DNA from: Sphingobacteriales bacterium
Lineage (GTDB): Bacteria > Bacteroidota > Bacteroidia > Chitinophagales > Chitinophagaceae
Direction of reading: 5' to 3'
Assembly (NCBI GenBank): GCA_016235125.1
Contig: JACRLZ010000006.1
Coordinates: 248,001-312,000 of the forward strand
DNA length: 64,000 nt
The notes under the pieces were generated by a model. That model was not told the origin of the DNA, ran no database searches, and saw only the letters and a list, made by a program, of their open reading frames with translations. The position numbers and the translations under genes are program-made. Numbering within the stretch: the stretch's first letter is position 1; each line of letters opens with the position of its first letter. This document shows positions 8,648-16,531 of the stretch, piece after piece.

Positions 8648-9019
8648 ATGAGATCGTTGTTGCCGTTTGCAGCTATAGTTTTTATTACAGGCTCCTGTTC
8701 CGATGATAAAAAGGAAAAAGAGAATGTGGATGGCGGACCCTGCACTTATGAAGACAAATTTTATCCTGCCAAACTGGTAAGGCTGGAAGCCTCGCCGGAC
8801 AGCAGTTTATACAATGGTTGGTTTGAGATAGACAACCCTTTGGGCAGTGGCGATAAAGATACCATCAGTTATATGCGAATGACCAACCGGGACATTACTA
8901 AAGAACAATTACAGAAAGACAGCATTGCCGTTGGCAACACATACAAATATGTAGTGAGCACTATTAAGACCGGCGCATGCAATCCGGATATAAGGACGAT
9001 AAGGTTGGAGAGATATTGA
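8648..9019 (+). CDS. Small hypothetical lipoprotein
   Basis: A 123-residue predicted lipoprotein with signal MRSLLPFAAIVFITGSC (cysteine at 17) followed by an acidic and lysine-rich linker. Two later cysteines (in GGPCTYED and TGACNPD) could form a disulfide. No family is recognised. It is divergent from the sigma-factor operon and is followed by a repeat-rich stretch. Confidence 0.6.
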   Translation: MRSLLPFAAIVFITGSCSDDKKEKENVDGGPCTYEDKFYPAKLVRLEASPDSSLYNGWFEIDNPLGSGDKDTISYMRMTNRDITKEQLQKDSIAVGNTYKYVVSTIKTGACNPDIRTIRLERY

Positions 9020-9039
9020 TTAGGATAAAGCACTTCAAA

Positions 9040-9180
9040 GACGAGTCTCCTCCGGCGGTATCTGCAATCAATAATGAATTTTGCGGATGGACTCGTCGTT
9101 TATCAGGGCTGCTCACCCTCCGACGAGTCCCTCTTCGAATAGTCTGTTATTGTTGGTTTCGTTCGGGGGAGACTCGTCGG
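9040..9180. repeat. GACGAGTC-type palindromic repeats, copy 1
   Basis: Two adjacent imperfect dyads. GACGAGTC (9040-9047) faces GACTCGTC (9090-9097), and CCGACGAGTC (9120-9129) faces GACTCGTCGG (9171-9180). The segment 9102-9180 recurs as a direct repeat at 9846-9924 with three differences in 79 bp. Short open frames through it are a consequence of the repeat, not genes. Confidence 0.75.
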
Positions 9181-9208
9181 GAAAGGAAATTAAAACCCTA
9201 ACAAACAA

Positions 9209-9253
9209 CCCGGCGTCCAGGCCTTGCACAGGGCTACAGAGGGAGACGCCGGG
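9209..9253. repeat. CCCGGCGTC / GACGCCGGG inverted repeat
   Basis: Perfect 9-bp arms CCCGGCGTC (9209-9217) and GACGCCGGG (9245-9253) enclose a 27-base loop, 25 bases before the ATG of the following lipoprotein pseudogene. A similar dyad lies upstream of its inverted paralogue at 10535-10593. Confidence 0.65.
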
Positions 9254-9278
9254 CGGGAAAAAATAAAATATAATAATT

Positions 9279-9808
9279 ATGAAATCAATATTCATTTTTT
9301 GGGGTTCATTGGCCCTCATTTTTTCATGTAATCAATCGAAGAACTCCAAAGATTCCCAAGTTAGTCCTAATAATATGGAAACCGTATCCGATACTATATC
9401 TGTTCCAGGAAGGAATGATCTTAAAGAAAAAATTGGAGAGCGGGGTATATATAGGATGATTGATGACGCTATAGATAAGGGAGATAAAAGTGCATACCTA
9501 CTGTGTCAAATTATTATTTGATTAACCAGCTTGATGAAGAATTTTTATTCCCAGCATTAATAATGGCTAATCGGCATAACGATTCATCTGCTTATTTCGA
9601 TGTGTATGATATTTTGACCTCTATGCGATATGATAACCATTTGGAGAGAATCGATAATTCCACAAGATCCATAGCTTTATTTTATTTGTTGAAGTCGTAT
9701 GAAATGGGCTATGAAAGAGCAGTATCAGAAATAGAAGAGGTTTTTGTTAAACAAAAAAGACCAATTCCAAGATCGAATGATTATCTAATTTTCAAACAAA
9801 TCTGGTAG
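9279..9808 (+). pseudogene. Frameshifted lipoprotein gene (paralogue of the gene at 9978-10493)
   Basis: The first part encodes MKSIFIFWGSLALIFSC, a lipoprotein signal, and continues to KGDKSAY near 9505, where the frame is lost. The second part, in another frame from 9503 to 9808, encodes SNYYLINQLDEEF through NDYLIFKQIW. Joined, the two align along their length with the intact 171-residue paralogue on the opposite strand (shared SNYYLINQLDEEFLFPA and YFDVYDILTSMRYDNHLE). Comparing the DNA, GCATAC is followed by five bases before GTGTCAAAT here and by six in the paralogue, so a single-base deletion near 9507-9512 explains the break. A sequencing error remains possible. Confidence 0.75.
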
Positions 9809-9845
9809 TGAGCCATTTGTTACCAAAGCAATCAACATGCAATTT

Positions 9846-9924
9846 ATCATGGCTGCTCACCCTCCGGCGAGTCCCTCTTCGAATAGTCTGTTATTGTTGG
9901 TTTCGTTCGGGGGAGACTTGTCGG
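9846..9924. repeat. GACGAGTC-type palindromic repeat, copy 2
   Basis: Direct repeat of 9102-9180 with three substitutions in 79 bp. The arms read CCGGCGAGTC (9864-9873) and GACTTGTCGG (9915-9924). Both arm changes relative to copy 1 turn a Watson-Crick pair into G-U, so a hairpin could still form in RNA. It lies between the tail-to-tail lipoprotein paralogues. Confidence 0.75.
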
Positions 9925-9977
9925 CGAAGAAAATTGAAAACATTTAATAGAAACGGAAGCCTTCTATTCTCTTCAAA

Positions 9978-10493
9978 TTATTTAAAAACTATAAAGTCAC
10001 TTGATTTGGGAATAGGTAATTTTTTATCCGTAAAAAGTTCTTCCACCTCATATTTTGCATTTTCATAGCCAAGTTCATATGACCTTAACAGGTAGTATAA
10101 GGCAATAGCCTTTGTTTGTTCATCCATTTTTTCGAGATGATTGTCATATCTCATTGAGGTTAAAATATCATACACATCGAAATAAGCAGAACGATCTTTA
10201 TATCGATTGGCCATAATCATTGCCGGAAATAGGAATTCCTCATCCAGTTGATTTATGAGATAATAATTTGACACTTTGTTATATGCCATACTATCCCCCC
10301 TTTCTATTGCACTGTCAATTAAACTGGCTATACCCTGCTTGCCAATTTGATCTTCAAGGTCATTACTCAGATGAAATGTATCTTGTTTTAAACGGATACT
10401 ATCTGATTTGTGTTCAGAGACGTTAGATTTTTTTTGTTGATTACAAGATAGAATAAGCCCTCCAAGTAGAAGAGCTATAAGAATTTTTTTCAT
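9978..10493 (-). CDS. Hypothetical lipoprotein, intact paralogue
   Basis: A 171-residue predicted lipoprotein, signal MKKILIALLLGGLILSC with the cysteine at 17. The mature region is largely helical in character, with ASLIDSAIERGDSMAYNKVSNYYL and ALYYLLRSYELGYENAKYEVEEL resembling short tetratricopeptide- or Sel1-like helices. It is the full-length version of the frameshifted gene 170 bp away on the other strand; the pair are tail to tail. No function can be assigned. Confidence 0.7.
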   Translation of the reverse strand: MKKILIALLLGGLILSCNQQKKSNVSEHKSDSIRLKQDTFHLSNDLEDQIGKQGIASLIDSAIERGDSMAYNKVSNYYLINQLDEEFLFPAMIMANRYKDRSAYFDVYDILTSMRYDNHLEKMDEQTKAIALYYLLRSYELGYENAKYEVEELFTDKKLPIPKSSDFIVFK

Positions 10494-10534
10494 AATCTAC
10501 TTTTAATAACAGTTTTCTGTCGGACATGGTTTTT

Positions 10535-10593
10535 GTTCACCCGGCGTCTCCCGTGCTGCTGGCATTGTGTGTGGCCGGGACGTCGGGATGAAC
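10535..10593. repeat. GTTCACCCGGCGTCTCCC-type inverted repeat
   Basis: An imperfect dyad: GTTCACCCGGCGTCTCCC at the left faces GGGACGTCGGGATGAAC at the right. It sits 41 bases upstream of the start of the leftward lipoprotein gene, mirroring the CCCGGCGTC dyad upstream of the rightward paralogue, which suggests that the two genes were duplicated with their upstream hairpin. Confidence 0.6.
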
Positions 10594-10650
10594 AGTCTTC
10601 TTCTCAATAAAACTATATGAAACCCGTAAGAGTTATCATGAACCCCCACA

Positions 10651-11745
10651 TCATTTCGCCCAAACAATCTTCTCATTACTTGCCATTATCCTTCCTATCG
10701 GCACAATTTCCTGACCCAAAACATTTTTCACCTCATCCATAGCTTCCTCTCTCACACTTACCAGCAATCCCCCATTCGTCTGCGGGTCGGGTAAAAGGGT
10801 AAAGGCTTCCATCACATTCACTCCCTTTTCAAATTTCACTTTATCGCTGTAGCTGCTCCAGTTTCTTGTGGTAGCATCGGGGAAAATGCGCTGGGCAATA
10901 TATTCTTTCACTCCGGCGGCAACGGGTATTTTATCATAATAGATTTCAGCGCTCAGTCCGCTGCCTTCTGCCATTTCAATTAAATGGCCCAGCAAACCAA
11001 AACCGGTAACATCGGTCATGGCGGTTACTCCTTTTATCTTTCCCAGTTCTTCTCCGATTTTATTCAGCGTAGTCATTTGCTCAATCATCAATGGCAAATG
11101 TTCTTCTTTCAGCAATCCTCTTTTCATTGCTGTTGATAAAATTCCAACACCAAGCGGCTTGGTCAGAAATAAATGATCCCCTTCCTGCGCTGTGTTGTTT
11201 CGTTTCAGATTTTCTTTTGGTACAATGCCGGTAACGGCCAAACCAAATATTGGTTCAGGAGAATCAATGCTATGTCCACCTGCCAATGGAATGCCGGCTT
11301 CAGCACAAATGGTTCTTCCTCCTTCAATTACTTTTTGTGCAACTTCAACGGGCAATTTTTCAACTGGCCATCCAAGGATAGCAATTGCCAACAATGGTTT
11401 TCCGCCCATAGCATACACATCACTGATGGAATTAGCGGCAGCTATCCTTCCGAAATCAAATGCATCATCCACGATGGGCATAAAGAAATCAGTAGTAGAA
11501 ATCAAGGCCATGCCATTTCCTAAGTCATACACAGCCGCATCGTCTTTGCTGCTGTTGCCTACAAGTAGTTTATCATTATCTGGTAAAGTAATATTGCTTT
11601 TCAGAATTTCATCTAAAATTTTCGGGGCAATCTTGCAGCCGCAGCCTGCGCCGTGAGAATATTGGGTGAGTCGGCCTCCCCAAACCCCCGACTTGTCCGC
11701 CGTGGCGGAAGGGGGGATCGAAGAAGAATCTTTTTGTTCAATCAT
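10651..11745 (-). CDS. selD: Selenide, water dikinase (selenophosphate synthetase)
   Basis: Makes selenophosphate from selenide and ATP, the selenium donor for SelU encoded nearby. The N-terminal active site is intact: [11 protein letters not shown] with catalytic cysteine C35 and lysine K38 (cysteine form, not selenocysteine). Further conserved segments are [37 protein letters not shown] and [13 protein letters not shown]. The ATG at 11745 is preferred; a longer frame begins inside an upstream repeat. Residues 10-21 ([10 protein letters not shown] region) are encoded by a palindromic repeat inserted in frame just before the usual [10 protein letters not shown] start of SelD proteins. No selA or selB is seen in the window. 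Confidence 0.96.
   Translation of the reverse strand: MIEQKDSSSIPPSATADKSGVWGGRLTQYSHGAGCGCKIAPKILDEILKSNITLPDNDKLLVGNSSKDDAAVYDLGNGMALISTTDFFMPIVDDAFDFGRIAAANSISDVYAMGGKPLLAIAILGWPVEKLPVEVAQKVIEGGRTICAEAGIPLAGGHSIDSPEPIFGLAVTGIVPKENLKRNNTAQEGDHLFLTKPLGVGILSTAMKRGLLKEEHLPLMIEQMTTLNKIGEELGKIKGVTAMTDVTGFGLLGHLIEMAEGSGLSAEIYYDKIPVAAGVKEYIAQRIFPDATTRNWSSYSDKVKFEKGVNVMEAFTLLPDPQTNGGLLVSVREEAMDEVKNVLGQEIVPIGRIMASNEKIVWAK
11685..11716. repeat. Palindromic repeat inserted in frame in selD
   Basis: A perfect inner palindrome TCCGCC-GT-GGCGGA (11696-11709) is flanked by C- and G-runs (CCCCC at 11685, GGGGGG at 11711), giving an imperfect 32-bp dyad. It is translated as part of the poorly conserved N-terminus of SelD and keeps the frame open. 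Confidence 0.65.
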
Positions 11746-11790
11746 TTTACAAATGTCGGATAGTTGAGAGAATGGCAACCAACGGAGTTT

Positions 11791-11876
11791 TGTCACTCCG
11801 ACGAAGGAGGAGTCTCAAAGGCTTGACTAAGTAACCTAGATGTATTTCTTGAGATACCTCGTACCTCGGCATGACA
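11791..11876. repeat. 86-bp dyad upstream of selD
   Basis: The left arm begins TGTCACTCCGACGAAGGAGG and continues into AGTCTC (11791-11816). The right arm, read on the other strand, begins TGTCATGCCGAGGTACGAGG and continues into TATCTC (11851-11876). The 26-bp arms match at most positions. I recall similar TCATTCCGACGAAGGAGGAA-type dyads as intergenic repeats in other genomes; copy number here is unknown. Confidence 0.6.
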
Positions 11877-11887
11877 ATACACACAAA

Positions 11888-13459
11888 CTATTTCTTCTTT
11901 CTAAACACTATTCCCGAACTCTTTTGAAAGTCGGAGCTGAAGCGGAGATTGTAAGTGTCTTCTCCATCATGCACAACCAGTAAGCCGGTGTTGGGAGAAT
12001 ACAGGCCTAAGTTTTCAGCATAAAGGACAAGTGTAAAATCTTCATTGCCGGGAGTAATATAAATTGTTTTCTTGATGGCGCTGGCTTTTAATCCCTGTTT
12101 TGACATCAACACCTCGCCATTCATGAACACACTTACCGTATCACCATCCACCACACCATTATCATAGAGAGCCAGTTCAAGGCTATCGGATTTAAAATTG
12201 ACCACCTGCGCAAATTCTGATTTCCGTCCGGAGATAGTTGCCGCTTTTGCAATGATATCTACTTCGGATCTTTTTATTTCGGGTGTGGCCGGAGCTACCA
12301 TGGCATCCTGCTTTGTTATCTTCTTTTCTTCAACAGGAGCATTGATGGCAACAGTAAGTGATTCCTGTTTTTTAACCGGCGTAACATTTGTCACTGGCTT
12401 TGAAACAGGATTTGAATTGTCGACAGCAGTCTTTTTGTTGACCGGTTTAACTGTTTCTGTTTTTGCTACAGGCTCAGACTTTGTTACTGTTTTTTGCTCA
12501 ACAGGTTTTGATGCTACCGTTGTTTGAGGATTGTTGTCAGCAATAAGCAGCTGAGGTATTTTTGTTTCAGCTCTTTTCTTATTCACGGGTGTCGGGTTAA
12601 TATTTACTGAGCTTTCCGGAATATCATTGGTATTTGTTTTAGCTAATGCTTCAACAGGTTTTTTTACTGAAGGGAGTTCTTCCTGCTGTTCTGTTTTAAT
12701 TTCTTCAGAAGCAACAGCCGTTTTTTCATTTGATTCAGGATTTGACGCAGCGGGCATCGGAGTAGCTTCTGCTCTTTGTAAATCGGGTTTGGCCGGCGTT
12801 ATCGCTATATCATTATTGAGCGGAATAGCTCTATCATTATATTCCGACTTTATTCTTTCGGGTTTTACAATTCTGGCAATTACAGGTTCATCCTCTTCTT
12901 TCTTTTTTTCTTTGAAATCCTTATAAAAAGCCACATCATCTGCCAGCTTTAATTCTTCAAGATGCGGAAATATTTTTGAGGCATACAGATCTTTTTCTTC
13001 TTCAAGCCCCACTTTTCCGGTTACAGCATAATATTTTTTAGTGACGTTGGTTTTCCATGTGCCCTCCAGATACCAACTGCTGTCGGTCTTGCTTCTCCGG
13101 AATGTACTCGTCACTTTCACTCCTTTATCCAATTTGCCACGGAAATTATAATCCACAATTTCATCATCGGTCACTTCACACAGATCACCATTGATGGTTC
13201 CTTTCACTCTTTTTACAATATAGTATAAAGTATCATTAATAATGAATTCACTCCGGGAATAGCCATACACTTTGTCTTTGTATTCGGTCAGCGCAATTTC
13301 AAACGACTGGTCTTTGCGAACAGTAGCGCTGTCGTTGTGCAACGAACCAACCCAAAGTCCCGATAACGATTGGGCAAAAAAGAATAAAGGCGATAATAAG
13401 AATAACGCTGTAAGCTTAAGAGATTTGATATTGGATATGACGGATAAGCTGGCTGGCAT
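11888..13459 (-). CDS. Hypothetical exported protein with long low-complexity linker
   Basis: About 523 residues. A signal peptide is visible (KLTALFLLSPLFFFAQ, about 14-30). An N-terminal globular part (SLSGLWVGSLHND to YYAVTGKVG) resembles a small beta domain. The middle (about 190-400) is dominated by Lys, Val, Pro, Thr and Glu, probably disordered, and the C-terminal 100 residues form another beta-rich domain (DSLELALYDNGVVDGDTVSVFMNGEVLMSKQG). The first in-frame ATG is at 13459, which overlaps the end of selU by 44 bp; a TTG at 13486 would lengthen it by nine residues. No family is recognised; it lies between selU and selD without obvious connection. Confidence 0.7.
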   Translation of the reverse strand: MPASLSVISNIKSLKLTALFLLSPLFFFAQSLSGLWVGSLHNDSATVRKDQSFEIALTEYKDKVYGYSRSEFIINDTLYYIVKRVKGTINGDLCEVTDDEIVDYNFRGKLDKGVKVTSTFRRSKTDSSWYLEGTWKTNVTKKYYAVTGKVGLEEEKDLYASKIFPHLEELKLADDVAFYKDFKEKKKEEDEPVIARIVKPERIKSEYNDRAIPLNNDIAITPAKPDLQRAEATPMPAASNPESNEKTAVASEEIKTEQQEELPSVKKPVEALAKTNTNDIPESSVNINPTPVNKKRAETKIPQLLIADNNPQTTVASKPVEQKTVTKSEPVAKTETVKPVNKKTAVDNSNPVSKPVTNVTPVKKQESLTVAINAPVEEKKITKQDAMVAPATPEIKRSEVDIIAKAATISGRKSEFAQVVNFKSDSLELALYDNGVVDGDTVSVFMNGEVLMSKQGLKASAIKKTIYITPGNEDFTLVLYAENLGLYSPNTGLLVVHDGEDTYNLRFSSDFQKSSGIVFRKKK

Positions 13460-14555
13460 TTTCAGGGTTAACGGATTTACACTCAACTGTATGTAATAAC
13501 GAATTTAAACCCTCCCGATTGTGCAGCGACCTGAAATAAAACTTATCGTAATATTTCAGAAGTATGCGGAAACTTTCTTCGGTATTTCCCTCTTCCAGCA
13601 GTTGAATGGCCAGTTTGGCATTCTGTCCGCCTAATTTTTCTTTTATCCTCTCAATGGCATCCATCATTTTTTGTTTATCAAGACATCCGTATTCTTCCAC
13701 GATATGCTTTAATCTTTCTTCAAAAGGAATGTCAAGAAAATAAATATGACTTTTTCTCATGGTAGCCCACAGATCATTTGGGATGTTCACATGACCGATG
13801 CGTTGGGATTCGTCTTCGAGCCAAAGAGGGGAATAGTGAATAGTGAATGGTGAATGGGGTTGCTGTTGTATTGACCATTCACTATTGCCCATTGACCTGC
13901 GCAGCTCTTGCGCCAGGATATTCTCAAACATTTCCTGTGTTGGTTGTTGAGACATGCCGATGTTACCAAAAGCAGAGCCTTTATGTTTGGCAATCTTTTC
14001 CAGGTCTATTATTGTTTCTCCTTTTTCTTTTAATGCTTTCAGCAATTCAGTTTTTCCCGAACCCGTATAACCGCCCAGTATGTTGAACTGAAAAGGAAGT
14101 TTGAAAGTATCCAATACATAATTGCGGAATTTTTTATAACCACCGATCAGTGTAAATACTTTAAACCCGTAAAGATCCAGCAACCAGGCAATAGCAGCGC
14201 TGCGCATACCGCCCCGCCAGCAGTAGGTGAGAACAAGTCGGGAGCCTGCCTGTCCGGTAGGCAGGTCATTAGTCAATAGTCCGGAGTCTTGACTCCCGAC
14301 TATTGACTCCACACTCCTGACTATCTCACTCATCTTCGGTCCGAAATAATCCAACCCGATCTTAATAGCTGCTTCACGGCTTTCTTGTTTGTAGGTAGTG
14401 CCAACTACTTTTCTTTCTTCGTCGGTAAACAAAGGCAAAGAATATGCTCCGGGTATATGGGCATGGTTATATTCTGCCGGACTTCGCACATCAATGACGG
14501 GATGTTGCTTTGCCAATTCCAGAAATTGTTCAATATTTATTTTCTCGATCGCCAT
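13416..14555 (-). CDS. selU: tRNA 2-selenouridine synthase, carrying two repeat-encoded inserts
   Basis: Converts 2-thiouridine at the wobble position of certain tRNAs to 2-selenouridine using selenophosphate. The N-terminal rhodanese domain has IDVRSPAEYNHAHIPGA (21-37) and the catalytic cysteine C112 in CWRGGMRS. The C-terminal domain has a P-loop GGYTGSGKT (161-169) and WLEDESQRIG (245-254). Two segments are unusual: residues 79-106 (containing NDLPTGQAG) and 220-243 (MGNSEWSIQQ to TIHYS). Each corresponds to a period-7 word dyad in the DNA, and each sits between conserved blocks without breaking the frame. The start lies 3 bp after the T-run of the rho terminator. Confidence 0.95.
   Translation of the reverse strand: MAIEKINIEQFLELAKQHPVIDVRSPAEYNHAHIPGAYSLPLFTDEERKVVGTTYKQESREAAIKIGLDYFGPKMSEIVRSVESIVGSQDSGLLTNDLPTGQAGSRLVLTYCWRGGMRSAAIAWLLDLYGFKVFTLIGGYKKFRNYVLDTFKLPFQFNILGGYTGSGKTELLKALKEKGETIIDLEKIAKHKGSAFGNIGMSQQPTQEMFENILAQELRRSMGNSEWSIQQQPHSPFTIHYSPLWLEDESQRIGHVNIPNDLWATMRKSHIYFLDIPFEERLKHIVEEYGCLDKQKMMDAIERIKEKLGGQNAKLAIQLLEEGNTEESFRILLKYYDKFYFRSLHNREGLNSLLHTVECKSVNPENASQLIRHIQYQIS
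13829..13896. repeat. Period-7 word dyad inside selU (A)
   Basis: Read on the plus strand: GGGAATA, GTGAATA, GTGAATG, GTGAATG, then a 12-base spacer, then TATTGAC, CATTCAC, TATTGCC, CATTGAC. Four heptads face four reverse-complement-type heptads with no slippage. The 68-bp unit is translated as selU residues 220-243. Confidence 0.75.
14237..14321. repeat. Period-7 word dyad inside selU (B) with nested palindrome
   Basis: Read on the plus strand: GTCGGGA (14237), then a palindrome CCTGCCT-GTCCGGT-AGGCAGG (14245-14265), then GTCATTA, GTCAATA, GTCCGGA, one G, and TCTTGAC, TCCCGAC, TATTGAC, TCCACAC, TCCTGAC in unbroken 7-bp phase from 14265 to 14321. The palindrome seems inserted into the left word array. 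A near copy of it lies at 54972-54991. The whole is translated as selU residues 79-106. Confidence 0.72.
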
Positions 14556-14558
14556 AAT

Positions 14559-14585
14559 AAAAAAGCTGCCGAATAATTCAGCAGC
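14559..14585 (-). terminator. Intrinsic terminator after rho
   Basis: On the minus strand GCTGCTGAA-TTA-TTCGGCAGC forms a 9-bp stem with one G-U pair and a 3-base loop, followed by TTTTTT. It lies about 54-80 bases downstream of the rho stop codon and directly abuts the selU start codon (14555). Confidence 0.8.
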
Positions 14586-14602
14586 CCTTTTGTATTATCA
14601 TT

Positions 14603-14634
14603 AGCACATTTGCATATCAGCAAATTTGCACATT
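14603..14634. repeat. Period-8 word tandem between rho and selU
   Basis: Four consecutive octamers AGCACATT, TGCATATC, AGCAAATT, TGCACATT share the pattern (A/T)GCA(N)AT(T/C). The array also contains a local dyad (GCAAATTTGC). It starts just after the rho stop codon. Confidence 0.5.
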
Positions 14635-14638
14635 AATA

Positions 14639-16306
14639 TTATCCGTTCATACTTGCCAGAAACTCTTCATTACTCTTTGTTCCTTTCATCCGGTTCTGCA
14701 ATTCCCGCATCGCTTCTTCGGGATTCATGTCAGTCAGGTAAACACGGAGCAGGTTCATTCTTTGCAATACATCTCTTTCCAGCAGCAGATCATCACGACG
14801 GGTAGAAGAAGCAACAATATCAATAGCCGGATAAATACGTTTGTTAGACAATTTCCTGTCGAGCTGCAATTCCATATTGCCGGTTCCTTTAAATTCTTCA
14901 AAGATCACCTCATCCATTTTACTTCCTGTATCAACCAGGGCTGTTGCAATAATAGTTAATGAGCCACCGCCTTCAATTTTACGGGCGGCGCCAAAAAATT
15001 GTTTAGGTTTTTGCATGGCGTTTGCCTCCACACCACCGGATAAAACCTTGCCGGATGCAGGAGCAACAGTGTTATGCGCCCTGGCCAGACGGGTAATCGA
15101 ATCCAGCAGTATCACCACATCGTGTCCGCATTCGACTAAACGTTTTGCTTTTTGCAAAGCAATGGTAGATACTTTCACATGTTTTTCTGCAGGTTCATCA
15201 AAAGTGGAAGCAATTACTTCACCTTTTATGCTTCGTTCCATATCGGTCACCTCTTCAGGACGTTCATCCACCAGTACCACCATCAGGTAACATTCAGGAT
15301 GATTAGCGGCAATGGCATTGGCTACAGCTTTCAGCAACATGGTCTTACCTGTTTTTGGCTGCGCCACGATCAATCCCCGTTGTCCTTTACCAATCGGGGT
15401 AAACAAATCCATTATTCTTGTTGAATAATCTGAAGGAGTAGTAAACAAATTCATTTTTTCGTACGGGAACAAAGGCGTTAGATAATCGAAAGGCACCCTG
15501 TCTCTTACTTCTTCGGGGCTTTTGCCATTAATGGTATCCACTTTTAATAAAGCAAAATATTTTTCTCCTTCTTTCGGAGGACGAACAGCGCCATGTACTG
15601 TATCTCCTGTTTTTAATCCGAATAATTTTATCTGTGAAGGAGAAACATATACATCATCAGGAGAGGAGAGGTAGTTATAATCTGATGAACGAAGGAAACC
15701 ATATCCATCGGGCATCATTTCCAGCACTCCTTCACTCAGGATCACCCCATCAAATTCAACATTGAATTGTTGCTCCCTGCGTGGCGGATAAAATTTATTT
15801 GTTCCTGCGCCTGAAGGATTCTCCGGAGATTGCTGATTACCTTCATTCAAAATGGTTTCAGCAAGCTGACTTTGAGTATTACTTTCCTGTTCCTCTTCTT
15901 CTTGTGAAACGATGGATTGGGTTTCATTAGCAACTCCAGCACTGATTTCCTTCTCTTCTATTTTCTTGCGACTTCTTTTTACAGGAGTTTTTTCTTCGGC
16001 TTTCTTAATAGGCATGTTGGGTCTTTTAATGTTTGATTTTTCCCGTCCTTCGTCCGGGCGGGCTTCGCCGTTGCTTTCCACTACAGCTTCTTCACTGCTG
16101 ATGCTGGTAGTGGTTTTGATAATGCGTTTACGTTTGCCGTCATCGGAGGGCTTGGCGCCTTTGGCCCCGGCAATAGCCTGGCTGTCCAGTATTTTGTAAA
16201 CAAGCTCCTGCTTGCTTAGTTTTTTTGCATTGGGTATTTTAAGCTGTTCGGCTATATCGAGCAACTCAGGAACGAGCATGTCGTTCAGTTGGAGAATGTC
16301 GTACAT
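14639..16306 (-). CDS. rho: Transcription termination factor Rho
   Basis: Hexameric RNA-dependent ATPase/helicase of 555 residues. A Rho_N SAP-like helix pair lies at 10-44 ([26 protein letters not shown]). A long charged, disordered insertion spans about 50-180, usual for Bacteroidota Rho. The cold-shock RNA-binding domain follows ([15 protein letters not shown], 193-207), then the ATPase core with Walker A AQPKTGKT (315-322), [27 protein letters not shown] and the Q/R-loop region [28 protein letters not shown]. Residues 82-88 (ARPDEGR) come from a palindromic repeat inserted in frame in the disordered region. Confidence 0.97.
   Translation of the reverse strand: MYDILQLNDMLVPELLDIAEQLKIPNAKKLSKQELVYKILDSQAIAGAKGAKPSDDGKRKRIIKTTTSISSEEAVVESNGEARPDEGREKSNIKRPNMPIKKAEEKTPVKRSRKKIEEKEISAGVANETQSIVSQEEEEQESNTQSQLAETILNEGNQQSPENPSGAGTNKFYPPRREQQFNVEFDGVILSEGVLEMMPDGYGFLRSSDYNYLSSPDDVYVSPSQIKLFGLKTGDTVHGAVRPPKEGEKYFALLKVDTINGKSPEEVRDRVPFDYLTPLFPYEKMNLFTTPSDYSTRIMDLFTPIGKGQRGLIVAQPKTGKTMLLKAVANAIAANHPECYLMVVLVDERPEEVTDMERSIKGEVIASTFDEPAEKHVKVSTIALQKAKRLVECGHDVVILLDSITRLARAHNTVAPASGKVLSGGVEANAMQKPKQFFGAARKIEGGGSLTIIATALVDTGSKMDEVIFEEFKGTGNMELQLDRKLSNKRIYPAIDIVASSTRRDDLLLERDVLQRMNLLRVYLTDMNPEEAMRELQNRMKGTKSNEEFLASMNG
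16042..16062. repeat. Palindromic repeat inserted in frame in rho
   Basis: CCCGTCC (16042-16048), 7-base centre TTCGTCC, then GGGCGGG (16056-16062). One mismatch in the 7-bp arms. Length 21 bp keeps the reading frame; it encodes ARPDEGR in the disordered N-terminal extension. Confidence 0.5.
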
Positions 16307-16531
16307 ATAAACATCTTGAGGTTAATCACAACTCACGGTAAACCAATCTTGAATCTGAAAATTTTGAGTTTATGTTGAATGAAATCGGCGGGTAAATGAG
16401 AGCCAAAACCTTCGGGAGAACTATCTTATCAGCCTCTTTCTGCTGCAAGTATACGGCTAAATCCTGAAAATCAAAAATTTTTGATCGGTGCTCAATCGTC
16501 AATGCTGTTAAAAATGCTGTTTTCCAATGCT

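Noticed and set aside
8977..9201. Open frame of 74 codons encoding LLTLRRVPLRIVCYCWFRSGET, and a similar frame at 9808-10068
   Set aside because: Both frames run through the 79-bp direct repeat; the shared peptide is a translation of the repeat, with no signal or family pattern.
10651..11745. Selenocysteine in SelD
   Set aside because: The active-site codon at residue 35 reads cysteine and no in-frame TGA is present in the gene.
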